In this document: piece by piece, positions 1 through 8,479 of the stretch | Position numbering within the stretch: position 1 is the stretch's first letter | Layout: every line of letters starts with the position of its first letter | NCBI GenBank assembly: GCA_013042475.1 | Contig: JABDQA010000057.1 | Coordinates: 1-49,218, forward strand | Length of the DNA: 49,218 nucleotides | Reading direction: 5' to 3' | Source of the DNA: Desulfofustis sp. | Lineage (GTDB): Bacteria; Desulfobacterota; Desulfobulbia; Desulfobulbales; Desulfocapsaceae | Program-made: the position numbers and the translations under genes | The notes under the pieces: generated by a model | What the model saw: the letters and a program-made list of their open reading frames with translations, nothing else | Database searches by the model: none | What the model was told of the DNA's origin: nothing

Positions 1-255
1 GCGTAGTCCATCCCCCTCGTCTTTTAGCGCAGATATCCGATCCTCGTCGAAATCGAGACTGACTGCAGTCTTGCCATGTTTCTCCCGGAGGTTGTCTTAC
101 GCAGCTGTGCCGATCCGGCCCATCCCCAAGACTGCTTCCGTTGCTTGGCCAAGGCCGATTTCCCTATCTTCGGGAGGCCGATCGTCGGTCTCGAAACGTT
201 TAAGCTGGGATCTGAAACGATAATCAATCACAGGGATCAAAGTCGGCAGCAACCA
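1..255 (-). pseudogene. Remnant of a Kef-type K+/H+ antiporter, NAD-binding (TrkA-N) region
   Basis: Read on the minus strand from about position 255 toward position 1, the translation contains PPEDREIGLGQATEAVLGMG, followed by RIGTAA, a TAA stop at 99-97, and then DNLREKHGK and LDFDEDRISALKDEG. This is the region entering the Rossmann (TrkA-N/RCK) domain of Kef-family cation:proton antiporters, where a glycine-rich GMGRxG motif is normally followed by AYD. The stop sits exactly where that tyrosine is expected, so one base change explains it. The Na+/H+ exchanger membrane domain that should precede this region is absent: a TGA lies at 258-256 and nothing recognisable comes before it. The fragment runs off the left edge, so the rest of the regulatory domain may lie outside the window. 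The family assignment comes from motif recognition, not from a search. Confidence 0.7.
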
Positions 256-479
256 TCAACATTTCCTTGGGTGCCCCCTAGAATAATACCAAAAGCTAGC
301 TGGATACCGGCAATTGATTTCGAATACCATAATATCGTTAAATGTCTTGGGAACGGGTGCCAATCTCACGGTCCTGATACTGTTTTTCGACTCCTAGGAC
401 TTGCAAATTCAGGTAATGGTACAGATAGTTAGATATTGATTTGTCTGTCTAATTTAATCCCCAACATCCAGGAATTGCC
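256..479. other. Leader region upstream of aceE
   Basis: No coding sequence is recognisable here. A weak promoter-like pair on the plus strand, TTGCAA at 401-406 and GATAGT at 424-429 with a 17-nt spacer, could serve the aceE operon. It matches the consensus at only 4 of 6 bases in the -10 box. There is only a weak ribosome-binding sequence, AGGAATT, just before the aceE ATG. No operator-like palindrome was seen. Confidence 0.3.
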
Positions 480-3137
480 ATGTGCGCATACTACAAAGAT
501 CCTGATCCGCAGGAAACCAGAGAATGGCTCGATGCACTCGAAGGTGTGGTCAAACACGAAGGCGGCGAAAAAGCCGATTATTTATTGCGGGTGTTAACCG
601 ACCGCGCCCGGACCATGGGCATAGCCACTTCTCCAGGTATTCTGACCCCCTACTGCAACACAATACCACCGGAGCAGGAAGAGAAAATCCCTGGTGATTC
701 ATACATAGCCAGAAACGTGGCTGCATACGTACGCTGGAATGCCATGGCAATGGTCGCCCGAGCCAACAAGGGGGGGCTCAGTCTCGGCGGTCATATCGCC
801 ACCTATACCTCGGTATCGGCAATCTATGAAGTTGGTTTCAACTGGTTTTTCAGAGGCCCTGGCGCTCCCGATGGAGCCGACATGGTTTTTTTCCAGGGAC
901 ACAGTTCTCCTGGTATCTATGCGAGGGCTTTTGTTGAAGGACGGCTCACAGATGAACAGCTCAGCAATTTCAGGCGGGAAATCGGCGGCAATGGCCTGTC
1001 GTCTTATCCGCATCCATGGCTGATGCCTGATTTCTGGGAGTTTCCCACCGTGTCGATGGGGCTGGGACCGATGATGGCCATTTATCAGGCGCGCTTCATG
1101 AAATACATGGACAGCCGGGAGTTGAAAAAAGCCGGTGACCGCAAGGTCTGGTTCTTCATGGGTGACGGCGAATCAGACGAACCCGAGTCACTTGGCGGAC
1201 TGCCCCTTGCCGCCCGGGAGCAGCTCGACAATCTGATTTTCGTGGTCAATTGCAATTTGCAGCGTCTGGATGGTCCAGTCAGGGGCAACGGCAAGATTAT
1301 CCAGGAGCTTGAAGGCAGATTTCGGGGCGCAGGGTGGAACGTCATTAAAGTCCTCTGGGGCAGCGAGTGGGATAAAATCCTGGCGCGCGACAGGGATGGC
1401 CTGCTGATCAAAAAATTTGGCGAAATGGTGGACGGCGATTTTCAGACTATCAGAGCTCGAGGCCCCGAATATCTGCGCCAAAAAGTCTTCGGCGATGATC
1501 CCGATCTGATGGCCCTGGTCGAAGATATCCCCGACGAGGAACTCTGGCAAATGACCCGAGGCGGCCATGATCCCCGCAAAGTTTATGCCGCCTTTGCCCA
1601 GGCAAGCCGGTTCAAAGGCAAACCCACGGTAATACTCATCAAGACCATCAAAGGTTTTGGCATGGGACAGGCGGGAGAGTCGGTCATGGTCGCCCACAAC
1701 GTCAAAAAAATGGACGTCGAGTCCCTTAAGTTTTTCCGTGATCGCTTCCACGTGCCGCTGGAGGATGATGCACTCGAAAAATTACCCTTCATCAAGCCAC
1801 CGGAGGGCAGTCCTGAGCAGAAATTTCTTGATGACCGTCGTCATGCACTGGGTGGACCGGTCCCTTTCAGGAATCAGGAACAGACAGCACTGGAGATCCC
1901 ACCTTTGGATACCTTCAAACCACTGCTCGAGACTTCGGGAAAAAGAGAAATTTCAACCACCATGGCCTTCGTCCGGATGCTCAGCTCTCTGGTGAAGGAC
2001 AAAAACATCGGCAAGCGGATGGTGCCGATCATCCCAGACGAAGCCCGGACCTTCGGTATGGAAGGCCTGTTCAGACAGCTCGGCATCTATGCACCCACCG
2101 GCCAGCTCTACGAACCCCAGGACTCCGAGACCATCGCCTGGTACCGGGAAGATCCTAAAGGTCAAATCCTCGAGGAAGGCATCACCGAAGCCGGCTCAAT
2201 CTCATCGTGGTTGGCTGCAGGCACCGCCCATGTCAATTACGGCATACCGATGATACCCTTTTACATCTTCTATTCAATCTTTGGTTTCCAGCGCATCGGT
2301 GATCAGCTCTGGGCAGCTGGCGACAGTAAAGCGAAAGGTTTCCTGCTGGGTGCGACCTCGGGGCGAACCACTTTGAATGGAGAGGGTCTACAGCACCAGG
2401 ACGGCCACAGCCTGCTGTTTGCCTCCGCCTACCCATCCTGTCGGGCCTATGACCCGACTTTTGCCTATGAGGTCGCGGTGCTTGTACAGAATGGCCTCGA
2501 GCTGATGTATGGGCAGGGAGAGGATGTCTTCTACTACATAACTCTTCTCAATGAAAATTATACACAGCCCGCCATGCCTGAAGGAGTTGAAGAGGGTATT
2601 CACCGGGGAATGTATCTGTTTTCCGGCCCTGATTCGGGAGAAGCCGAGATTCAGTTGATGGGCAGCGGTTCAATTTTGCGCGAGGTTGTCGCCGCTTCTG
2701 AACTGCTGAAAGATGAATACAACATAGATGCCAACGTCTGGAGCGTGCTTGGCATCAACCAGCTGCACCGGGATGGCATGATGGTCTCCGAATGGAACAG
2801 ACTTCATCCTGACCAGCCCAAAAAAGAGAGCTACGTCCAGACGCTTCTGAAAGGCGCCAGAGGCCCCGCCGTAATCAGCACTGACAATGTCTGTGCTTAT
2901 GCGGAGCAGATAAGGAATCAGATTGGCCTACCCTTGACCATACTCGGTACTGACGGCTACGGCCGCAGCGACACCAGGGAAGTGCTGAGGCGATTTTTCG
3001 GGGTCGATCGCTATCATATTGTCGTTTCAGCACTGAAAGCGCTGGCCGACGAGGAAAAAATATCTTTAAATAGCGTTGCCGAAGCCATCAATAAGTTTGG
3101 CATCGATCCAGATTCACCTCATCCCCTCACCTGCTGA
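480..3137 (+). CDS. aceE: Pyruvate dehydrogenase E1 component, homodimeric type
   Basis: This is the thiamine-diphosphate-dependent E1 of the pyruvate dehydrogenase complex. It decarboxylates pyruvate and reductively acetylates the lipoyl group of E2 in the cytoplasm. At 885 residues it matches the roughly 887 residues of E. coli AceE. The ThDP/Mg motif starts with GDG at residues 228-230 and is followed by NCNLQRLDGPVRGN at 257-270. The region GGHIATYTSVSAIY (103-116) and the stretch FFQGHSSPGIYARAF (137-151) also match the homodimeric E1 family. It opens a three-gene operon, with aceF 14 nt downstream. An AceE-type complex is notable because sulfate reducers usually rely on pyruvate:ferredoxin oxidoreductase. 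Confidence 0.97.
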   Translation: MCAYYKDPDPQETREWLDALEGVVKHEGGEKADYLLRVLTDRARTMGIATSPGILTPYCNTIPPEQEEKIPGDSYIARNVAAYVRWNAMAMVARANKGGLSLGGHIATYTSVSAIYEVGFNWFFRGPGAPDGADMVFFQGHSSPGIYARAFVEGRLTDEQLSNFRREIGGNGLSSYPHPWLMPDFWEFPTVSMGLGPMMAIYQARFMKYMDSRELKKAGDRKVWFFMGDGESDEPESLGGLPLAAREQLDNLIFVVNCNLQRLDGPVRGNGKIIQELEGRFRGAGWNVIKVLWGSEWDKILARDRDGLLIKKFGEMVDGDFQTIRARGPEYLRQKVFGDDPDLMALVEDIPDEELWQMTRGGHDPRKVYAAFAQASRFKGKPTVILIKTIKGFGMGQAGESVMVAHNVKKMDVESLKFFRDRFHVPLEDDALEKLPFIKPPEGSPEQKFLDDRRHALGGPVPFRNQEQTALEIPPLDTFKPLLETSGKREISTTMAFVRMLSSLVKDKNIGKRMVPIIPDEARTFGMEGLFRQLGIYAPTGQLYEPQDSETIAWYREDPKGQILEEGITEAGSISSWLAAGTAHVNYGIPMIPFYIFYSIFGFQRIGDQLWAAGDSKAKGFLLGATSGRTTLNGEGLQHQDGHSLLFASAYPSCRAYDPTFAYEVAVLVQNGLELMYGQGEDVFYYITLLNENYTQPAMPEGVEEGIHRGMYLFSGPDSGEAEIQLMGSGSILREVVAASELLKDEYNIDANVWSVLGINQLHRDGMMVSEWNRLHPDQPKKESYVQTLLKGARGPAVISTDNVCAYAEQIRNQIGLPLTILGTDGYGRSDTREVLRRFFGVDRYHIVVSALKALADEEKISLNSVAEAINKFGIDPDSPHPLTC

Positions 3138-3151
3138 AAGGAGATCGTTTT

Positions 3152-4471
3152 ATGGCAATCCAACAAGTCACGATACCCGATTTTGGCGATGTACAGGAAA
3201 TTACCGTGGTGGATATATACGTCAAGGCCGGCGACACGGTCGAAGTCGAGGACCCGCTGGTGGCCCTGGAAAGCGAAAAGGCGGTCATGGACATTCCAAG
3301 TCCTTTTTCAGGTACTATCACCGAAGTGAAGTTGCAGGAAGGTGACACGGTCAGCAACGATGACATCATCGTGCTACTGGAGACGGCGGAAGGTGATGCA
3401 CCACCGGCGGAGAAGGAAGAACCGCCTCCCACCCCAGCACCAGCCGCTCCGCAACCAGCAGCGCCCAAGCAACCTGAGGCCACCGCGCCAGAACCGGTTG
3501 AGAAATCCGCCCCTGCCCCGTCAGAGGAACCGGCCGCACCGCCGGATGATGAGCCTCATCGGGAGTTGCATGCCTCACCGTCGGTTCGCAGCTATGCGCG
3601 CGAGCTAAGTGTTGATCTTGAGCTCGTCGGTGCCTCCGGCCCCAAGGGCCGCATTTTGAAGGAGGACGTGCAAAATTTTGTCAAGCAGAGAGTACAGAGC
3701 GGACCAGCAGCCGGACAACCAGCAGCCGGAGCATTGCCTGTGGCTGATGCACCGCTTGAGGATTTCAGTAAGTACGGCCAGATCGAGGAACAGGAACTGG
3801 GCAGAATTCAAAAGATTTCAGGACCGCATCTGCACCGGAGCTGGATCACCATTCCCCACGTGACCCACTTCGACGAAGCCGATATCACCGAGCTCGAAAA
3901 ATTCAGGAAACAGATGAATCAGGAAGTCCAGAAGGACGATCTGAAATTCAGCCCGCTGGTTTTCGTCATCAAGGCGGTGGTGGCCACCCTTAAGGAATAT
4001 CCACTGTTTAACAGTTCACTTGACCCGGCCAACAGCAAAGTAATTTACAAATACTATTATCATACCGGCATCGCCGTCGACACTCCCAACGGTCTGGTGG
4101 TTCCGGTGGTCAAAGACGCCGACCGCAAAGGCATCAGGGACATAGCCGGAGAACTGGCCTCGCTAAGCAGTGCCGCCAGGGAAGGTAAATTGACCATTGG
4201 TGATCTCCAGGGCGCGACTTTTACCATTTCCAGCCTGGGTGGCATAGGTGGAATCGGTTTTACGCCGATCGTCAACGGACCACAGGTGGCCATTCTCGGT
4301 CTTTCGAGGAGCTACATGAAACCGGTTTGGAACGGTCAGGATTTTGAACCGAGATTGACCCTACCGTTTTCGCTTTCATACGATCACCGGGTCATCGACG
4401 GTGCCGAAGCCGCACGCTTCTGCCGTTCCCTGGGCAGCAACATTGAGGATCTGCGTCGGGCTCTACTCTAA
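3152..4471 (+). CDS. aceF: Dihydrolipoamide acetyltransferase, E2 of pyruvate dehydrogenase
   Basis: E2 core of the complex, transferring the acetyl group from lipoamide to CoA. The 439 residues hold one N-terminal lipoyl domain with the lipoylated lysine K43 in ESEKAVMDIPS, an Ala/Pro-rich linker (about 88-135) that is a typical swinging arm, a peripheral-subunit-binding domain (about 140-175, SPSVRSYARE and GRILKEDV) and the catalytic acyltransferase domain ending in DHRVIDG, with H412 and D416 as the expected active-site pair. E. coli AceF carries three lipoyl domains, so this is a short single-lipoyl form. A strong AAAGGAGA ribosome-binding site precedes the ATG. Confidence 0.96.
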   Translation: MAIQQVTIPDFGDVQEITVVDIYVKAGDTVEVEDPLVALESEKAVMDIPSPFSGTITEVKLQEGDTVSNDDIIVLLETAEGDAPPAEKEEPPPTPAPAAPQPAAPKQPEATAPEPVEKSAPAPSEEPAAPPDDEPHRELHASPSVRSYARELSVDLELVGASGPKGRILKEDVQNFVKQRVQSGPAAGQPAAGALPVADAPLEDFSKYGQIEEQELGRIQKISGPHLHRSWITIPHVTHFDEADITELEKFRKQMNQEVQKDDLKFSPLVFVIKAVVATLKEYPLFNSSLDPANSKVIYKYYYHTGIAVDTPNGLVVPVVKDADRKGIRDIAGELASLSSAAREGKLTIGDLQGATFTISSLGGIGGIGFTPIVNGPQVAILGLSRSYMKPVWNGQDFEPRLTLPFSLSYDHRVIDGAEAARFCRSLGSNIEDLRRALL

Positions 4472-4490
4472 TTCTACGGATAAGTACACC

Positions 4491-5903
4491 ATGACTGATG
4501 AAACACGATACGATCTTGTTGTTCTCGGCGGAGGTCCCGGCGGCTATACCGCGGCATTCCGCGCAGCCGACCTGGGCCTATCCGTGTGCCTGGTCGAATC
4601 ACGAAAGCAGCTTGGCGGCGTCTGTCTCAACGTCGGCTGTATCCCATCCAAAACCCTGCTGCATGCCGCAGCAGTGATAGAGGAAGCTGCTGAATCAGAG
4701 GATTTCGGCATTTCCTTTGGCCAGCCTGAAATCGACCTGGATAAATTACGGGCCAAGAAAGCTCAAATTGTCGAGCAACTCACCGGCGGACTGGACACAC
4801 TCTGCGCCGCCCGCAAGGTCGCGCGCATGGAAGGGAGCGGCACCTATACCGGTAAAAACAGCATGGTGGTCAATAAGGACGGAGAAGAATCTACGATCAC
4901 TTTTGAAGCTACCATAATCGCCACCGGATCACGGCCCTTTTCTCTGCCGTTTGCTCCGGAAGACCCAAGAATCTGGGACTCCACCGACGCACTCGCGCTC
5001 GAGTCGATTCCCAAGCGATTGCTTATCATCGGTGGTGGCATCATTGGACTTGAAATGGCCCAGGTTTATCATGCCCTCGGATCGGAAATAACCATCATCG
5101 AGATGGAAAGCCAGCTTATCCCACCTGCCGACAAGGACCTCGTCCAACCCCTCTTCCTGAAGCTGAAAAAAATGTTCACCATTCACACCGACACCAAGGT
5201 GACGGCCATTGAGGCCGGCAAAAAGTCAGTGCAGATCAGCTTCGAGGGTAAGAAACAGAGCGGCAGCGAAGAGTTCGACGCCGTACTGGTCGCAGTGGGC
5301 CGCCGACCGAACAGTGAATCTCTCGGACTAGAACATCTGGGTCTGACCACCGATGAGAGAGGCTTTATCGGCGTCGATGAACAGCAGCGTACCGGTGCTG
5401 ATCATGTCTTTGCCATCGGCGACGTGGTTGGTGAACCGATGCTGGCCCACAAAGCTACCCACCAGGCAAAGGTTGCCGCCGAGGTGATTGCCGGGCATAA
5501 ATCGGCCTTCACCCCGCTCACCATCCCATCTGTCGCCTACACCTATCCGGAAGTTGCCTGGATGGGAATCACCGAAAAGGAAGCCAAGGCTGACGGCATC
5601 GAGGTGGAGAAAGGTAAGTTTACCTGGGGAGCAAGCGGCCGGGCCTTGACATCCGGCAGCCCTGTGGGGGCCAGCAAAGTGCTGTTCGATAAACAGTCAG
5701 GGAGGATCGTCGGTGCCGGAATCTGCGGAGCGAATGCTGGCGAACTCATCCATGAAGCGGTCTTAGCCCTGGAGATGGGAGCGGATGCCGAGGATATCGC
5801 CAAAACTGTCCACGCCCATCCGACCCTTTCCGAAACTTTTGCCTTCGCCGCCGAAATTGTCGACGGATCGATCACCGATGCGCTGCCTGCTAAAAAGAAG
5901 TAG
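4491..5903 (+). CDS. lpdA: Dihydrolipoyl dehydrogenase, E3
   Basis: FAD-dependent E3 that reoxidises dihydrolipoamide and makes NADH. The reading frame is open further upstream into aceF, but the ATG at 4491 gives the family N-terminus (MTDETRYDLVVLGGGPGG). The predicted protein has 470 residues. FAD-binding GGGPGG is at 13-18, the redox disulfide is C45/C50 in GGVCLNVGC, the NAD-binding glycine motif is IIGGGIIGLEMA in the middle, and the C-terminal HAHPTLSE provides the catalytic His443/Glu448 pair contributed to the partner subunit. It is the third gene of the aceEF operon, 19 nt after aceF, and is followed by an intrinsic terminator. Confidence 0.96.
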   Translation: MTDETRYDLVVLGGGPGGYTAAFRAADLGLSVCLVESRKQLGGVCLNVGCIPSKTLLHAAAVIEEAAESEDFGISFGQPEIDLDKLRAKKAQIVEQLTGGLDTLCAARKVARMEGSGTYTGKNSMVVNKDGEESTITFEATIIATGSRPFSLPFAPEDPRIWDSTDALALESIPKRLLIIGGGIIGLEMAQVYHALGSEITIIEMESQLIPPADKDLVQPLFLKLKKMFTIHTDTKVTAIEAGKKSVQISFEGKKQSGSEEFDAVLVAVGRRPNSESLGLEHLGLTTDERGFIGVDEQQRTGADHVFAIGDVVGEPMLAHKATHQAKVAAEVIAGHKSAFTPLTIPSVAYTYPEVAWMGITEKEAKADGIEVEKGKFTWGASGRALTSGSPVGASKVLFDKQSGRIVGAGICGANAGELIHEAVLALEMGADAEDIAKTVHAHPTLSETFAFAAEIVDGSITDALPAKKK

Positions 5904-5962
5904 TAAAAGATTTTAATCGTCCATTAGTTTCAGCCACAGAACATTTGTACGTAAGCCTGAAA

Positions 5963-5990
5963 ATGGGCACCTCTTGGGGTGCTCATTTTT
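5963..5990 (+). terminator. Intrinsic terminator of the aceE-aceF-lpdA operon
   Basis: A 9-bp stem (ATGGGCACC at 5963-5971 paired with GGTGCTCAT at 5978-5986, one G-U pair) with a 6-nt loop runs straight into a five-T tract ending at 5990. It lies about 60 nt after the lpdA stop codon and before the next promoter. Confidence 0.87.
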
Positions 5991-6106
5991 CTTTGGCCGG
6001 GCTGCATTGGCTGACTCTTCATTTATAATTTTAGTCCCGCCTGGTAGTTTCGATCACTCATACCAAAAATTATCAGCCTAAACCGATCATAGTTAGCTAA
6101 TTATTC

Positions 6107-6135
6107 TTGACAATACAATTATTGAAGAATATTTT
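6107..6135 (+). promoter_or_regulatory. Candidate sigma70 promoter for the Lrp-type regulator
   Basis: TTGACA at 6107-6112 is a perfect -35 box. It is followed after 17 nt by TATTTT (6130-6135, 4 of 6). A start of transcription near 6142 would favour the downstream ATG at 6173 over the ATG at 6137 as the translation start of the regulator. Confidence 0.5.
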
Positions 6136-6172
6136 CATGTCTAGTGTTATTAAACAAGAATCGACAGTGGCG

Positions 6173-6622
6173 ATGGATAATACAAATTTAAAGATTCTGC
6201 GCATTCTGCAGAAAAAGGCCCGGATTCCCAATATCGAAGTTTCCCGCCTGATCAATTTGGCTCCGTCCGCCGTTCTGGAACGCATCAGGAAAATGGAGAT
6301 CAATGGGATTATCAGCGGCTACGAGGTACGGCTCAATCCTGAACGTTTCGGCTATCCGCTGGTTTCGTTTGTCCAGATTCACCTGACCCCGGAGTGCGAC
6401 CATCGCCATGTTGCCGATTTGCTTGGCGTCAGGGATGAAATCCTGGAAGTCCATTTTGTCGCCGGTGAGGATTGTTTTATGATCAAGACTAGAACTTCAG
6501 GTACCCAACAACTCAACGATTTACTTCGGGATCTGACCGCATCCATCAGCGGAATCAGCAAGACAAGAACCTTCGTGGTTCTCTCAACCCAGAAGGAAAC
6601 AGGACAGATTCCCCTCGACTGA
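6173..6622 (+). CDS. Lrp/AsnC family transcriptional regulator
   Basis: A 149-residue protein with the two-part Lrp/AsnC layout. The N-terminal winged helix-turn-helix (about 1-50) contains LKILRILQKKARIPNIEVSR and the recognition helix in APSAVLERIRKME. The C-terminal ligand-binding RAM domain follows (about 65-140, with VHFVAGEDCFMIKTR). The start at 6173 gives the usual family N-terminus (MDNTNLKIL) and lies downstream of the candidate promoter. An upstream in-frame ATG at 6137, preceded by GAAG, is the alternative and would add 12 residues. The gene ends 15 nt before a diaminopimelate decarboxylase gene, so control of lysine or meso-DAP supply is a reasonable but unproven guess. Confidence 0.88.
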   Translation: MDNTNLKILRILQKKARIPNIEVSRLINLAPSAVLERIRKMEINGIISGYEVRLNPERFGYPLVSFVQIHLTPECDHRHVADLLGVRDEILEVHFVAGEDCFMIKTRTSGTQQLNDLLRDLTASISGISKTRTFVVLSTQKETGQIPLD

Positions 6623-6637
6623 ACATAAGGAGTTCCC

Positions 6638-7909
6638 ATGCCTCTCTCGGAATCATTTAAAGAACGTCTCTACCCACTGCTGCCGGAACTGCAGAACCAT
6701 TTCGGCAGCCCGTTTCATATCTATGACGAAGCCGGTATTAAAAAGACCGGCAACGATTTGAACAAGGCTTTTTCAGGAGTACGCAACTTTAGAGAGTACT
6801 ATGCCGTAAAAGCGCTCCCCAACCCTGCGATCCTGAAGATTATGACTGAGGTTGGCTTCGGTTTCGACTGCAGTTCGATCACCGAACTGATTCTCAGCAG
6901 GCAGATCGGTGCCGGACCCGAAGATCTGATGTTTACTTCCAACAACACCAGCCCTGAGGAATTTGCTGTCGCCGCAGCCGAAGGGGGCTGCATCCTCAAC
7001 CTCGACGACATAAACCTGATCGACAAAGTCCCGCACATGCCCGAGACGATCTGCTTCAGATACAACCCCGGCTCCGAACGGAAGGGCAACCACATCATCG
7101 GAACCCCGCTCGAGGCAAAATATGGCGTTGCCAAAGATCAGATTGTCGATGCCTATGCCAAAGCCCACTCACGTGGCGCCAAAAGGTTCGGGTTGCACAC
7201 GATGCTGGCCTCCAACGAACTTGACTACACCTATATGGTTGCAACCGCCGAGATGCTTCTCGAAATTGCCGAGCAGATCCAGAATGAGCTCTCGATAACC
7301 TTCGATTTTATCAACATTGGTGGCGGACTCGGTATTCCCTACCGACCGGACGAGGAACCGCTGAATTTAGAAGCGATGGGAAATAAGATCGCTGCTCGGT
7401 TCAGGGAGTTTGAACGGAAGAATGGCTATATGCCTGATCTGTCCATGGAGAGCGGCCGTTACATTACCGGCCCACATGGCGCCCTGGTGGTCTCGGCCAT
7501 CAACCGTAAGGACATTTATCGTACCTATATCGGTGTTGACGCCTGTATGTCGGCGCTTATGCGCCCTGCCCTTTATGGCGCCTACCATCATATAGAGGTA
7601 CTGGGCAAAACCGGCAGCGACGCCCTCGAAACGGTTGACGTGGTCGGCTCTTTATGCGAGAACAACGATAAGTTCGCCATCCAAAGGGAACTGCCGACTA
7701 TCGAGGACGGCGATCTGCTGATTATCCATGACACCGGCGCCCATGGACATTCGATGGGATTTAACTACAACGGCAAGCTGCGCCCTCAGGAACTGATATT
7801 AAGAGAAAACGGAAGTGTGGAGTTAATCAGGCGGGCCGAGACCAACGATGATTATTTTTCCACTTTGGACTTCGAACCCAAGGTGCTGAGGGCTCCCGCT
7901 ACAGAATAA
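6638..7909 (+). CDS. lysA: Diaminopimelate decarboxylase-like PLP enzyme (variant active site)
   Basis: A fold-type III PLP decarboxylase of 423 residues, most likely converting meso-diaminopimelate to lysine. The PLP lysine is K58 in YYAVKALPN. His187, the phosphate-binding GGGLG at 228-232 and the C-terminal sheet domain are all visible. Two family motifs are altered. The usual CES is C340-E341-N342, and the usual GAY near the C-terminus reads GAH within HDTGAHGHSMGFNYNG. The usual EPGR reads ESGR (271-274). These changes suggest a distinct subfamily, so related decarboxylase specificities cannot be excluded. A good AAGGAG site precedes the ATG. It is probably co-transcribed with the upstream Lrp-type regulator. 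Confidence 0.85.
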   Translation: MPLSESFKERLYPLLPELQNHFGSPFHIYDEAGIKKTGNDLNKAFSGVRNFREYYAVKALPNPAILKIMTEVGFGFDCSSITELILSRQIGAGPEDLMFTSNNTSPEEFAVAAAEGGCILNLDDINLIDKVPHMPETICFRYNPGSERKGNHIIGTPLEAKYGVAKDQIVDAYAKAHSRGAKRFGLHTMLASNELDYTYMVATAEMLLEIAEQIQNELSITFDFINIGGGLGIPYRPDEEPLNLEAMGNKIAARFREFERKNGYMPDLSMESGRYITGPHGALVVSAINRKDIYRTYIGVDACMSALMRPALYGAYHHIEVLGKTGSDALETVDVVGSLCENNDKFAIQRELPTIEDGDLLIIHDTGAHGHSMGFNYNGKLRPQELILRENGSVELIRRAETNDDYFSTLDFEPKVLRAPATE

Positions 7910-7933
7910 TACTCGCTCTGTAGGGAGAATGAA

Positions 7934-8422
7934 CTACTCGACGGCAGCTTTTTCCATGGCAAGCATTTCGGGCGTCATGGTCCAAAAAGGGGTGCCGTCA
8001 CTGGTGAGCCGTACTTTGAAGGCGTAGTCGTTGTCTTTGCGGATCTTGGCAGCCAAAAACACCGACTCGTCGCCGATGTCGGCCCAGACACCCTTGACCT
8101 TCACCCAGTCTCCGCGCCGCAACCCCGTTTCGCGACTTGAGGCGTAGGACTCGGGACAGACGTGGACGACCACCTGGTCACCGCCGCCTTCATCTAGGAT
8201 AAAGGCCGTGCCGGGAGCCATGCCCTTTAATGGCGTGACTTTGATGAATTTGACAATGTCTCCCTTGATCGAATCACGTTCCTTCGGATCGTAGAGTTCG
8301 TTATATTCCGAACCCACTTCCCAGCCGGAGATGTCGCCGGCCGCGATTACCAGCCCTGGAATTGTGAGAGCAATACTGCCTAGAATCAGTACAATCTTGC
8401 GATATAATGAGCGCTGCATCAT
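7934..8422 (-). CDS. Small exported protein of unknown function
   Basis: The 162-residue product begins with a clear signal peptide (basic MMQRSLYRK, hydrophobic core, AA-GD cleavage region near residue 28), so a periplasmic location is likely. The mature part has one cysteine (VCPES) and a pattern of short strands (FILDEG, VVVHVC, WVKVKGVW, FLAAKIR) that looks like a small OB-type beta barrel. I recognise no family with confidence. The start is supported by AAGGGAGAG upstream. It lies 57 nt beyond the end of the racemase-family gene on the same strand and converges with lysA with a 24-nt gap, so it may be the last gene of the kdnB-racemase transcript. Confidence 0.75.
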   Translation of the reverse strand: MMQRSLYRKIVLILGSIALTIPGLVIAAGDISGWEVGSEYNELYDPKERDSIKGDIVKFIKVTPLKGMAPGTAFILDEGGGDQVVVHVCPESYASSRETGLRRGDWVKVKGVWADIGDESVFLAAKIRKDNDYAFKVRLTSDGTPFWTMTPEMLAMEKAAVE

Positions 8423-8479
8423 TTTTCTCTCCCTTAGTTGAAACTTGAGACATACATCATAAAAGATAAAACAATAATG

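Noticed and set aside
24-432. Overlapping open frames on both strands at the left edge (67 and 118 codons)
   Set aside because: The frame with family resemblance is a third one, carrying the Kef-type Rossmann motif; these two are shadows of that remnant.
6137-6172. Earlier ATG for the Lrp-type regulator
   Set aside because: It would lie upstream of the predicted transcription start, and the family N-terminus begins at 6173; kept only as an alternative.
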